Positions 8,355 to 15,323 of a stretch of DNA of 64,000 nt are shown in pieces; position 1 is the stretch's first letter, and the number at the start of each line of letters is the position of its first letter. Origin of the DNA: Neorhizobium galegae (GTDB lineage Bacteria > Pseudomonadota > Alphaproteobacteria > Rhizobiales > Rhizobiaceae). The notes under the pieces were generated by a model that worked only from the letters and a program-made list of their open reading frames with translations, did not search any database and was not told the DNA's origin. Position numbers and translations under genes: made by a program. The stretch covers positions 2,046,001-2,110,000 of the forward strand of contig NZ_JAGIPG010000001.1 in the NCBI RefSeq assembly GCF_017877055.1, read 5' to 3'.

Positions 8355-10649
8355 CTATTCCTCCCAATCGGTGTGGCGGGCCTTCAGCGCGTCGATGTCG
8401 GTTGCGGGCGTATCCTGCTGACCGTCGCCCTCTCCGGACTGACCAGCGTCATCCGATTTCGCCTCGGTCGGCTTTGGCAGTTCTGAGCCCGGCATGACGC
8501 CCCTCGTTTTCGGCGAGGTTTTGCTCTCCGGCGTCTGCACGAACGGCTGTGCGTAGTTCATGTAGCCGTCGACATCGGGGTTGGCCGCCAATTCGATGAT
8601 CTGAGCGCTACGGAGTTTCGCCGCCTGCCCCGAAACGAACCGCGCCAGCTTCTGAGCCGTTTCGTGTTTCTTACGTTTGGCATGCATCTCGGCGAGTTTC
8701 AGCTCCAGGCGCTTGCGGGCGTCCGTCAACTCGTCTGAGTTCGGCTGGGTCTTTTCTTTCTCCAGGTGGTACTTCACGATCTGACGGTGCTGGAACAGGG
8801 TCAGGCCGGACGCGTAGCGCTTCTCGATATCGGCCACGGGGACCTCAATCGTCACCTTGCGGTAATGGTCGTAGACCCACACACGGCCGAGATCGTTGGG
8901 GTCACGGGTTGCCGTGTACTTGGTCGAGGAATGCTTGCGCGTTCCCATCTTGTGCTGAGGGTGGGCACGCAGGGCAATCAGCTCCGCCGAGCTATAATGC
9001 AGGTAGTCGATCCGGATTCCGTCCGGCTGGATCGTCACCTGTTCCGGAATTCCGACAAGCCGCGTAAATACCGCCTGGTCGATCAACGGCCGCATAGGCG
9101 CGTGCTCGATCCCCTTCTGCCAAAGCCGGTCTGGTGTGTCCTTGAAAGTGAGCAAGGCACCAAGGCCCGCGTGCAAGGACCGGTTATAGACCTCAGCGAA
9201 ATAGTAGAGCAGGAAGCCGTAAAGCTCGCGGATCGACAGCACCGGTTTTCCGATATCGTCGTCCTTGTCGAACTTCTTGCGTTCGTCCGGTGAGCGAGTG
9301 GTCGTCCCGGCCAAGCGGTCCGTCAGCTGCATTCCAAGGACGGAGAACAGATGTTCCATCGCGCCCTTTTCCCACGGCCGTCCCGGGCGATACTCGATCA
9401 CCTGGAAACCAAGTTCGCGTTCCGCATGCTCCATGCTGCCGCCGACAAAGTGGCTGGCGTGGTCGACCCCCAACCGTGTCGGCATTCCGTACCATGGGAA
9501 CGTCACCCCTTCCGGCAGCGAACGCGGGTCTTTTGGGTAGACCGAGTGTTTCAGGCCCGCCACGAACCCGGCGAAGGACGGTGCTTCGAAACCGATATGG
9601 AAGCCGATCACCGCGCCGGAATGGCGATCACGGAAGACGATGATGTCCGGCTTGCCGAATGCGACCGGTACCAGGTCATCGAAGACCACGACATTGAGTT
9701 CCGTGTGGTCAATATCGACGACATCCAACGGATGCTCCGGCCGGGCGACACGCGCAGCCTGCATTGACAGGCGGTTGGCTTCCTCTTCTCCGTACCGCAG
9801 GAACGTGCGGGTATAGAGATCGACGTTGGCGAAGCGCCGCTGCAGGGTGCTCTTTGACACCTTGGTACTCGCCTCGGCCTGGTCGGAAAACTGCCCCTCT
9901 GTCGAGCAGAGGAATTCGAGCTGTGCCTTCACCGTCAGCCAGCTGCCGCGAGGGTCCGACCAGGCCGTCTTCACCGCCGTCTGCAGCGCTTCTTCCAGGC
10001 GCGGGTTGAAGCGCTCGATGGCATTGCCGTTGTTCGGCAAAGGGGCCAGCGCCAGGACGCGGTCCATGTTGCGGCGATCCTTCAGCTTCGCCATGGCTTC
10101 GTACAGCGCCGTCTTGCCAACAGGCTTTTCGCCACGGCGCTTGGCCACCTCGTCACGGGCACGGTCGAGAACCGCAACGTTGGCGACACCGAAATTTTCA
10201 TCGCGGCAGAGGCGATGATAGTGGTCGATATATTCCAGCAGCTGGTGGGACCGTTTGATCTGCCCTTCCGTCAAGCTCAGGCTGCAACCGGGGAGTACCG
10301 TCTTGCGATGGCTTCGTGGTTCCAAATGGACCGGGCGGATACGTCCCTTGCTGCAAAGCCAATCAATCTGCCACGGCGACAACCAGATCGGCGTCTGGTA
10401 CCGGGCGTCGAGCAGCGTCAGACGCCGTGGTGTCTGCGGAGAGCCATTGGCCCAGGCCTGCGCCGTATAAATGCCGTAGGTCCCGTGATCGCCCTCCGCA
10501 TAGATCGCGTACTGGTCGCCCGGGATAATATCCTGGGCAGGCGCATTGGCATGCTGCTGCGGCGTCTGCGGGATGTTCATCTGCTCTGTCGTCAGCAGGC
10601 GCATCGAACCCTTCAGCAGAAACTCGAAGTGCTTGGAATTGATGGTCAT
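8355..10649 (-). CDS. tniA: TnsB/TniA-family DDE transposase
   Basis: 764 residues, retroviral-integrase-fold transposase that would bind the GCGGAAT repeats and cut and join the 3' ends. N-terminal DNA-binding region (about 80-290, with Trp-Leu-Ser-Pro-Trp-Gln and a Ser-Lys-Ser-Thr-Leu-Gln-Arg-Arg HTH) precedes the rve core. The catalytic triad is intact: Asp314 in Asp-Ile-Asp-His-Thr, Asp396 in Val-Asp-His-Ala-Ser-His, Glu432 in Lys-Gly-Ala-Met-Glu-His. A C-terminal Mu-type beta-barrel and a long polar tail (about 640-764), which in TnsB contacts TnsC, follow. The ATG overlaps the tnsA stop as ATGA. Confidence 0.9.
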   Translation of the reverse strand: MTINSKHFEFLLKGSMRLLTTEQMNIPQTPQQHANAPAQDIIPGDQYAIYAEGDHGTYGIYTAQAWANGSPQTPRRLTLLDARYQTPIWLSPWQIDWLCSKGRIRPVHLEPRSHRKTVLPGCSLSLTEGQIKRSHQLLEYIDHYHRLCRDENFGVANVAVLDRARDEVAKRRGEKPVGKTALYEAMAKLKDRRNMDRVLALAPLPNNGNAIERFNPRLEEALQTAVKTAWSDPRGSWLTVKAQLEFLCSTEGQFSDQAEASTKVSKSTLQRRFANVDLYTRTFLRYGEEEANRLSMQAARVARPEHPLDVVDIDHTELNVVVFDDLVPVAFGKPDIIVFRDRHSGAVIGFHIGFEAPSFAGFVAGLKHSVYPKDPRSLPEGVTFPWYGMPTRLGVDHASHFVGGSMEHAERELGFQVIEYRPGRPWEKGAMEHLFSVLGMQLTDRLAGTTTRSPDERKKFDKDDDIGKPVLSIRELYGFLLYYFAEVYNRSLHAGLGALLTFKDTPDRLWQKGIEHAPMRPLIDQAVFTRLVGIPEQVTIQPDGIRIDYLHYSSAELIALRAHPQHKMGTRKHSSTKYTATRDPNDLGRVWVYDHYRKVTIEVPVADIEKRYASGLTLFQHRQIVKYHLEKEKTQPNSDELTDARKRLELKLAEMHAKRKKHETAQKLARFVSGQAAKLRSAQIIELAANPDVDGYMNYAQPFVQTPESKTSPKTRGVMPGSELPKPTEAKSDDAGQSGEGDGQQDTPATDIDALKARHTDWEE

Positions 10650-11407
10650 GCAGCCACCTCGAAGATCATGGAGTCGAGCGTCAGGCGCTTGCCGAGATCA
10701 AGGCGGACTTCGCCCCGCATGGCCAACTGCATGACCGCTGTGAAGATCAGGTTGGTTTCCACCACCACGGTTGGGGCTTCGTCGTCCTCCCAGATGATTG
10801 CCTGACGGGCGAAATCTGCTTTGTCCGCAATCGCGCGAATGCTGACCGGCAGCCCAGCCTCGCGGATGATCTGACGTGCGTGAGCCAGAGATGCGGGTTC
10901 GGTGCGGCGAGCCCGGTGGGTCCACATCAGGCGCAGGTTCGAAAGGCGAGGCTCGATGCGGATCGACCGCTCATCGTGAACGACATAGGCAGCGTCGAAT
11001 TCCTCGCGGAAATGGCGCACGCGCTCGACAACACGGTTGCGGAAGCGCCGCGTCTCGATCTGTTCGAGCAACGGTACGTAGTCGATGAAGACGACGTCTC
11101 CGCCACGGAGCAAGATTGCCATGTCCGGGATATGGTCACGCTTTGCAGGTGTTTCGCCATCGAAGGTCGACCAGTAGGCCACTTCCATCGGATAAGGCGA
11201 CAGATGGACGACGTTCGGATCGGTGTCGAGGTGGAGCAGGCCGTCGGCCATCAAAGCCGACCGGGCACGCACGATGCCGCTGCCGACCTTGTTTGTCGGA
11301 AACGAGATCGCCTGACCACTATGATACATGCCGCGACCGACCTTGCGGACGGGCTTATGGCCGTCGGCGAAGATCGTTTCCAGGAGATCGGGAGCTGTTT
11401 TAGCCAC
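10646..11407 (-). CDS. tnsA: TnsA-like heteromeric transposase endonuclease subunit, catalytic residues apparently lost
   Basis: 253 residues from a GTG at 11407 with a GGGAGG site 5 bases upstream. Position in the operon, the Asp-Pro-x-Val spacing and His-Ile-Pro-Asp (Asp95) followed by a hydrophobic strand match the TnsA N-terminal nuclease domain; the C-terminal part (about 150-253) is a winged-helix region as in TnsA. In Tn7 the active site is Glu63, Asp114 and Lys132. Here the Asp is kept, but the strand that should carry Glu/Gln-x-Lys reads Phe-Ile-Asp-Tyr-Val-Pro, and the upstream S-x-x-E position reads Ser-Ala-Leu-Met. It may be a structural, non-cleaving subunit. Alignment is by eye. 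Confidence 0.72.
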   Translation of the reverse strand: MAKTAPDLLETIFADGHKPVRKVGRGMYHSGQAISFPTNKVGSGIVRARSALMADGLLHLDTDPNVVHLSPYPMEVAYWSTFDGETPAKRDHIPDMAILLRGGDVVFIDYVPLLEQIETRRFRNRVVERVRHFREEFDAAYVVHDERSIRIEPRLSNLRLMWTHRARRTEPASLAHARQIIREAGLPVSIRAIADKADFARQAIIWEDDEAPTVVVETNLIFTAVMQLAMRGEVRLDLGKRLTLDSMIFEVAA

Positions 11408-11558
11408 GGTTACCTCCCTTCACGGACGGAACCGCTGCCGGGATGGCACCAAAGCGCTTAAGCTCCGCCACGGTCGTTGCCGGGACTCCGAGAGCCTGCA
11501 GGACGTTCAACGGAATCGGCTTTGCCTGATCCGTGAACGGATAAAAATGCGTCTTCAC
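11400..11558 (-). CDS. 52-residue protein translated ahead of tnsA
   Basis: GTG start at 11558, preceded by a textbook GGAGGTG site 4 bases upstream; the TAA overlaps the tnsA start by 8 bases (GTGGCTAA). The tnsA ribosome-binding site lies inside this frame, so the two are probably coupled. The peptide (starting Val/Met-Lys-Thr-His-Phe-Tyr-Pro) contains Leu-Gln-Ala-Leu-Gly-Val-Pro-Ala-Thr-Thr-Val-Ala-Glu-Leu-Lys-Arg, which could form a short helix-turn-helix, then a Pro/Gly-rich tail. I know no family for it. Being first in the transposition operon it could regulate it or join the complex. Confidence 0.6.
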   Translation of the reverse strand: MKTHFYPFTDQAKPIPLNVLQALGVPATTVAELKRFGAIPAAVPSVKGGNRG

Positions 11559-12086
11559 AACACACCTCCAGCGTTACGCTGCAGCCGCAATCCGGGCCGC
11601 AATCGGAACAACCGAGGGCAATCACCTCCCGACAGCGGAGGTGGCACACCCGGTCATTTTCGCCGGTAGACGCGTATATTCTGGTGGTACGACATGGAGA
11701 GCACCTCGGAGCGATGGGACAGATGTCCCGTGATAACGAACGAGTTGTAGGGTTTGGAGATCATGGGCCACCTGTTTCGCATCATGCGGAAGGTGGGATG
11801 AAAAGCACAGCCAGGAGCGGCTGGGCCGACGTGGTGTCAGGCAGCCGAAAAAGCCGAGCGGTCATCCCGCGAAGGCCAGCATATTCGGTCTATCTGCTGC
11901 ACGTCTCACCTCGTTCGTTGAGTCCGAAGCGGCTGCCTTTGTGGATCAGGCGGTGCCGTTGGCGCAAGCGTAGATCGATGGATCGGTAAACGATCCGTGG
12001 AAGGTGTCCTGTTTTGGGACGCCTTGAGGGAAGATCGGGGAAAAACCGTCCTAGAGTCAATCCCACCCGACCGGGAGGATTAATGT
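11559..12086. other. Intergenic region between the transposition operon and the peptide cassette
   Basis: No convincing gene. It should hold the promoter of the leftward tnsA operon. Reading left, an inverted repeat CACCTCC...GGAGGTG (11625-11644) could form a leader hairpin. A rightward frame at 11684-11989 and a cysteine-rich leftward frame at 11458-11649 are open but lack ribosome-binding sites and family features. Confidence 0.4.
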
Positions 12087-12143
12087 ATGGTTAACAGTAG
12101 TGATGAGGCGAGACCGTTGCAAACCTTCAGAAAGCAACCATAA
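12087..12143 (+). CDS. Possible 18-residue leader peptide upstream of the precursor gene
   Basis: An ATG at 12087 lies 7 bases after a strong GGGAGGA and opens an 18-codon frame (starting Met-Val-Asn-Ser-Ser-Asp-Glu) that stops just before the probable promoter of the next gene. A shorter Met-Tyr-Gly frame starts 4 bases earlier. Only the ribosome-binding site supports it. Confidence 0.2.
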   Translation: MVNSSDEARPLQTFRKQP

Positions 12144-12149
12144 GGATTA

Positions 12150-12177
12150 TTTACATCCTTTAGATTTCACGTAATGT
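12150..12177 (+). promoter_or_regulatory. Probable promoter of the precursor/oxygenase cassette
   Basis: TTTACA (12150-12155) and TAATGT (12172-12177) are separated by 16 bases and lie about 28 bases before the start codon at 12205 in a locally AT-rich stretch. This is the best sigma-70-like pair upstream of the cassette. Confidence 0.4.
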
Positions 12178-12204
12178 GCGAACTCAACTTGAAGAGGCAT
12201 GATC

Positions 12205-12438
12205 ATGACAACGCTCAATGACTCAGAACGTCTCGGTGAGATCGCAGCTATCCGCGCAAGGCTCAAAAGCAATCCTCAGGCCCTTAGCGCTCTCAATTCC
12301 GCTGTTTCGGATGTGTTCAGCGCAAACGGGATAGAGGTTGATGGTTCGATTTCCTCTTCCCTTGTTATCGCCCTTCCCGAGGAGCTTTCCGAAAACCTCA
12401 ATCAGGTGATTTTGCCAGGTGGCACAAATTGCAGCTAA
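12205..12438 (+). CDS. Putative RiPP precursor peptide with NHLP/Nif11-like leader and GG-TNCS terminus
   Basis: 77 residues from the ATG at 12205, which is 7 bases after AGAGG; an earlier ATG at 12199 is too close to that site. The helical N-terminal region (Ile-Arg-Ala-Arg-Leu-Lys-Ser-Asn-Pro-Gln-Ala-Leu, then Gly-Ile-Glu-Val, then Leu-Pro-Glu-Glu-Leu, then Val-Ile-Leu-Pro) follows the layout of nitrile-hydratase-leader/Nif11 precursors. It ends Pro71-Gly72-Gly73 followed by only Thr-Asn-Cys-Ser. Gly-Gly is the usual leader cleavage motif, so the tetrapeptide or its single cysteine is the likely modified part. The stop codon overlaps the start of an Fe(II)/2-oxoglutarate oxygenase gene. No protease or exporter is seen. 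Assignment is by pattern only; it could instead be a carrier-like small protein. Confidence 0.55.
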   Translation: MTTLNDSERLGEIAAIRARLKSNPQALSALNSAVSDVFSANGIEVDGSISSSLVIALPEELSENLNQVILPGGTNCS

Positions 12439-13004
12439 ACGCCTTTGAAAAGCTCGCTCCCTACATCTTCTATGCGCCAAGCTTTCTGAGTTCGGCGCAT
12501 AAGTCATCGATATTGACAGAGATTGACGGGTGGTCCGATTGGCTCCCAGCTCATGCTGGGAAGTACAAGGACGATAAGCTCGTTTCATCGACTGAAGTCA
12601 AAGAGCTTCGCGACGTCCTAGTAAATCGATCCTCTCTTTCAGCAGATAACGAGAGTTGCCTTGGGATCGACCGGGCTTTGCAAGAAGCTCGCTCTCTATA
12701 TGGCCTGTCGAATGTGATCGCCTCACGTTACGTGGCATCGAAGTACACGCCCGGATGTCACATCAAGCCTCATACCGACACTGACTTCTATAACACCTCC
12801 AGGATTTTTACAGGCGTCTACTATCTCAACGAAGAGTACGAGGGTGGGGAAATCTATTTCCCGAAATTCGGCGTTTCATTGAGGCCTAAGGCCGGGTCAC
12901 TTTTATTGTTCTTTTCGGAGTTCCTGCACGGCGTGCAGCCGATATCAGCAGGCGAACGTTACTCGGTTGTTTGGTTTGGACAGACCGCGCAGCCCACAAC
13001 GTAA
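12429..13004 (+). CDS. 2-oxoglutarate/Fe(II)-dependent oxygenase (prolyl-4-hydroxylase type)
   Basis: 191 residues from a TTG start that overlaps the precursor stop (TTGCAGCTAA), with AGGTGG upstream; the two genes are therefore probably co-translated. The C-terminal double-stranded beta-helix has the iron facial triad His115-x-Asp117 and His167, and Arg177 (Gly-Glu-Arg-Tyr-Ser-Val) to bind 2-oxoglutarate. The Glu-Gly-Gly-Glu-Ile-Tyr-Phe-Pro block is typical of the P4H subfamily. Such enzymes hydroxylate or otherwise oxidise peptide side chains. The neighbour suggests its substrate is the 77-residue peptide. The codon use and base composition look more AT-rich than the host genes. Confidence 0.75.
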   Translation: MQLNAFEKLAPYIFYAPSFLSSAHKSSILTEIDGWSDWLPAHAGKYKDDKLVSSTEVKELRDVLVNRSSLSADNESCLGIDRALQEARSLYGLSNVIASRYVASKYTPGCHIKPHTDTDFYNTSRIFTGVYYLNEEYEGGEIYFPKFGVSLRPKAGSLLLFFSEFLHGVQPISAGERYSVVWFGQTAQPTT

Positions 13005-13337
13005 GTCCATGCCGAGAACACGGTACGACGACTACGTCGATGCGGTCGCGAAACCGCTTTCAATGCGGCGTAACCACCCGAACAAATCGGTAATGATGGC
13101 CGCTCCCACGCTGGCCGCACACATGCCATCCTAGTATTGGGCAGGCATCGATGACCTTCTCAAAATCAGAGTTTGCTGGAACTCGCGATCTTCAATCCCG
13201 AGGAACATAGAGCGCAGCCAGGAAAGTAAGAACGATCAAAGAGGCATCGGATCGGGAACCGAGTTCGAGCGACCCATCGTGCGCAGGAGAAGTCCCAACA
13301 GCAATAGCCGAAGGGAGGCGGTAAAATTTGCCACCAG
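13005..13337. other. Gene-free stretch inside the right end of the transposon
   Basis: About 330 bases after the oxygenase with no open frame that has a start site. I see no CRISPR-like repeat, tRNA remnant or strong terminator in it. It separates the cassette from the right-end repeats. Confidence 0.5.
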
Positions 13338-13383
13338 GTTCCGGATCGATTGAAGCTATTCCGCCTAGATGTGAGGCTCGAAA
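13338..13383 (-). repeat. Right transposon end with two inverted GCGGAAT-type repeats
   Basis: The outer site is ATTCCGCCTAGATGTGAGG (13358-13376), the inverse of the left-end motif; a second, weaker GTTCCGG core begins at 13338, 20 bases inward. The end is placed at 13383, just before AAGGC. Only two cores are recognised here against five on the left, so the two ends are unlike. Confidence 0.7.
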
Positions 13384-13388
13384 AAGGC
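13384..13388. repeat. Right copy of the 5-bp target-site duplication (AAGGC)
   Basis: Identical to 3835-3839 and directly between the right transposon end and the complement of the tRNA CCA end at 13389. Joining 3834 to this copy regenerates a plausible uninterrupted 3' flank of the tRNA gene. Confidence 0.75.
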
Positions 13389-13465
13389 TGGCGACCCCTG
13401 CAGGACTCGAACCTGCGACCTGCTGCTTAGAAGGCAGCTGCTCTATCCAGTTGAGCTAAGGGGCC
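13389..13465 (-). tRNA. tRNA-Arg (anticodon TCT)
   Basis: 77 bases with encoded CCA. The acceptor stem GGCCCCT pairs with AGGGGTC (one G-U), the anticodon loop is CTTCTAA between GCTGC and GCAGC arms, and the T-arm has GGTTCGAGTCC. It is the attachment site of the Tn7-like element, whose right end lies 5 bp beyond the CCA; the gene itself is intact. Confidence 0.95.
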
Positions 13466-13506
13466 GATCTCGGCAGCGGCGCCCGGGAAAGCCCGAGCGG
13501 CTAAAA

Positions 13507-13812
13507 TCAATGCGTCCAGGGCTGGCTGCGGTTGAAACGGAAGTTGTCGGTGTAGGAAACGATCTGGCGATTCGGATCCTTCGGCTGGATGACGCGGTAT
13601 TCGATGCCCTCGCGCTTGGCGTAGGCTTCCGCCTGTTCCTGGCTCTCGAACGTCAGCCGGACCTGCTGCTTCATGTCGCCTGAGGACGTGTAGCCAAGGA
13701 TCGGATCGATGCGGCGCGGCTGTTCCTGGTCGAATTCCAGCACCCAGAGATGCGTCTTGGCCTTGCCGGACTGCATGGCGGTCTTTGCGGGACGATAGAT
13801 CTTGGCGGCCAT
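13507..13812 (-). CDS. NADH-ubiquinone oxidoreductase NDUFS4-like accessory subunit
   Basis: 101 residues matching the ETC_C1/NDUFS4 family of complex I accessory proteins found in alphaproteobacteria and mitochondria. Features: an N-terminal Ala-Lys-Ile-Tyr-Arg-Pro-Ala-Lys-Thr-Ala-Met-Gln-Ser-Gly, a central Trp-Val-Leu-Glu-Phe strand, Gly-Tyr-Thr-Ser-Ser-Gly-Asp, and a C-terminal Tyr-Ala-x-Arg-Glu-Gly block ending in Pro-Trp-Thr-His. It would bind the peripheral arm of complex I. It sits between two tRNA genes. Confidence 0.88.
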   Translation of the reverse strand: MAAKIYRPAKTAMQSGKAKTHLWVLEFDQEQPRRIDPILGYTSSGDMKQQVRLTFESQEQAEAYAKREGIEYRVIQPKDPNRQIVSYTDNFRFNRSQPWTH

Positions 13813-13863
13813 TCCTGTAACGCTCCATGGAGTGGAACGGATGAGGAGCCCCTGCTGAAAGCG

Positions 13864-13940
<77 letters not shown>

Positions 13941-14043
13941 TTCCTACGTTGGTTGCGAGATACACGGTTCCCCCTTGTGCCGCAACAGCAAAATGGAACC
14001 GCGGTTACGCTAAAGCAAACAAGCCGAGGATAACCTCAGGCGA

Positions 14044-14523
14044 TCACCACTGATTGCCTATGCGTTTGCTGATCACCTTGTCGCCCACCTTGATCCCAAG
14101 CGACTTCGCACGGCCCGCATTGAGCTCCAGCACAAATTTCACCGGCCCGCGCGAATCGATGATGTCACGCGAATAGGGCACCGCGTTCTCGCGGATGTGC
14201 GAGATCGTGCCGTCACCCTGGATGAACAGCATGTCGAGGGCGAGGATAGTGTTCTCCATCCACATCGAGACTGGCCGCGGCATGCCGAAATCGAAGAGCA
14301 TGCCGGCATCCGGCGCCATCACCTTGCGGTACATCAGCCCCCGCTCGCGCTGGGCATCGGTAAAGGCCAGATCGACGGAGAACTTGTAGGTCTGGCCGGC
14401 TGCCGTCCTGATCGAAAGCTCGTCGCGTGGAAACGTCACATCCTGGGCAACCGCGCTGCCCGCCAAGATGAGAAAAAGCGCCGCAAGGGCGCTTTTCAGA
14501 AACGATGGAAACAAGAAACGCAT
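14044..14523 (-). CDS. DUF192 family secreted protein
   Basis: 159 residues with a signal peptide (cleavage after Ala-Val-Ala at about 26). The DUF192 hallmarks are present: Arg-Glu-Arg-Gly-Leu-Met-Tyr-Arg, Gly-Met-Leu-Phe-Asp-Phe, Met-Trp-Met-Glu-Asn-Thr and Leu-Asp-Met-Leu-Phe-Ile. The function of the family is not established; the domain is found in periplasmic or exported small proteins. The start overlaps the stop of the cold-shock gene as ATGA, so they form one transcription unit. Confidence 0.85.
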   Translation of the reverse strand: MRFLFPSFLKSALAALFLILAGSAVAQDVTFPRDELSIRTAAGQTYKFSVDLAFTDAQRERGLMYRKVMAPDAGMLFDFGMPRPVSMWMENTILALDMLFIQGDGTISHIRENAVPYSRDIIDSRGPVKFVLELNAGRAKSLGIKVGDKVISKRIGNQW

Positions 14524-15101
14524 CAGTGCGACCGGCTCACGGGATTGGGATTGTCGGGGTGGATCTCTGCCGCCATCAGGCCCTTGTCACCCGGTCCGAA
14601 ACGCACCAGCACGACCTGGCCCGGACGCAGCTCGGTAAGGCCGAAGCGGCGCAGCGTTTCCATGTGGACGAAGATATCTTCCGTTCCCTCGCCGCGCGTC
14701 AGGAAGCCGAAACCCTTGGTGCGGTTGAACCATTTCACCAGAGCCCGTTCAAGGCCGCTGGTTGCAGTCACCTGGACGTGGGTGCGCACCGGTGGAAGAT
14801 CCGAGGGGTGGACGGCGGTGGACTGATCCATGGACAGGATGCGGAACGCCTGATAGCCGCGGTCCCGTTTCTGGATCATCGCGACGATGCGCGTGCCTTC
14901 CAGAATGGTCTGGTATCCGTCTCGACGAAGGCAGGTCACGTGCAGAAGCACATCCTGCATGCCGTTGTCGGGAACAATGAAGCCGAACCCCTTCGCCACA
15001 TCGAACCATTTGACGACGCCAGTGATTTCGATCAGCTCGACCGGCTCGCCCGGGAGCTCTTCGAAACTGCCAACGTCTTTCGATGACATTCTGTCTGCCA
15101 T
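14523..15101 (-). CDS. Two-domain cold-shock protein
   Basis: 192 residues with two cold-shock domains. The first (about 27-90) has Gly-Val-Val-Lys-Trp-Phe-Asp and Lys-Gly-Phe-Gly-Phe-Ile (RNP1-like); the second (about 118-180) has Ala-Leu-Val-Lys-Trp-Phe-Asn, Lys-Gly-Phe-Gly-Phe-Leu and Asp-Ile-Phe-Val-His-Met. Double-domain Csp proteins are common in Rhizobiales and bind single-stranded nucleic acid. The leader to 15240 is about 140 bases and AT-rich near 15150-15180, as seen in cold-regulated mRNAs, though no specific thermosensor fold was identified. Confidence 0.9.
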   Translation of the reverse strand: MADRMSSKDVGSFEELPGEPVELIEITGVVKWFDVAKGFGFIVPDNGMQDVLLHVTCLRRDGYQTILEGTRIVAMIQKRDRGYQAFRILSMDQSTAVHPSDLPPVRTHVQVTATSGLERALVKWFNRTKGFGFLTRGEGTEDIFVHMETLRRFGLTELRPGQVVLVRFGPGDKGLMAAEIHPDNPNPVSRSH

Positions 15102-15323
15102 ATCCTGTCGGCCCCTCGATTACGCGTTACGACGTGACGATCAACTGATTCTTAGAGGATAGATTAACATCCTGCTAACCATCTAGCGCAAGTCCCTGCC
15201 TTGGCTTTATCCACCTTCATCTCTATATAGAGTGGCTTGCTCCAGGCTGGCGTCTGCGCCATATCCAGCAAGGACCCGAACGCGGTCTATCGACGACTGG
15301 ATTTATCGGAGGAAGACACCATA

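Larger units (their letters stand above)
3840..13383. mobile_element. Tn7-like transposon inserted at the tRNA-Arg(TCT) gene
   Basis: An element of about 9.54 kb carrying tnsA-, tnsB-, tnsC- and tniQ/tnsD-like genes in canonical order on the minus strand, with cargo on both flanks. The outer 23 bases after the first three of each end (3843-3865 and the reverse complement of 13358-13380) agree at 19 of 23 positions. The core GCGGAAT begins exactly 19 bases inside each end. Both ends are flanked by AAGGC. The left end reads TGACGAGC and the right end, inverted, TTTCGAGC, so the right terminal bases deviate from the usual TG. The right (tnsA-side) end lies 5 bp from the CCA end of tRNA-Arg. There is no integrase, Cas gene or CRISPR array, so this is not a genomic island of the phage type or a CRISPR-guided element. 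Confidence 0.85.

Noticed and set aside
11458..11649. Cysteine-rich minus-strand frame upstream of tnsA
   Set aside because: It overlaps the better supported 52-residue gene in another frame, and its GTG lacks a ribosome-binding site.
11684..11989. Plus-strand frame of 101 residues in the transposon
   Set aside because: No start site, Arg/Ser-rich composition without domains, and no family recognised.
12297..12303. ATTCCGC inside the precursor gene as an extra transposase site
   Set aside because: Only the 7-base core matches and it lies in coding sequence far from the end.
3840..13383. CRISPR-associated transposon (CAST)
   Set aside because: No CRISPR repeats and no cas12k, cas5, cas6, cas7 or cas8 genes are present, and TniQ has the longer TnsD-like length.
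3840..13465. tRNA-borne integrative element or prophage
   Set aside because: No tyrosine or serine recombinase gene and no long duplicated tRNA fragment at the far end; the flanking duplication is only 5-7 bp.
15102..15240. Cold-shock RNA thermosensor upstream of the double Csp gene
   Set aside because: The leader is long and AT-rich, but no specific conserved fold could be identified by eye.
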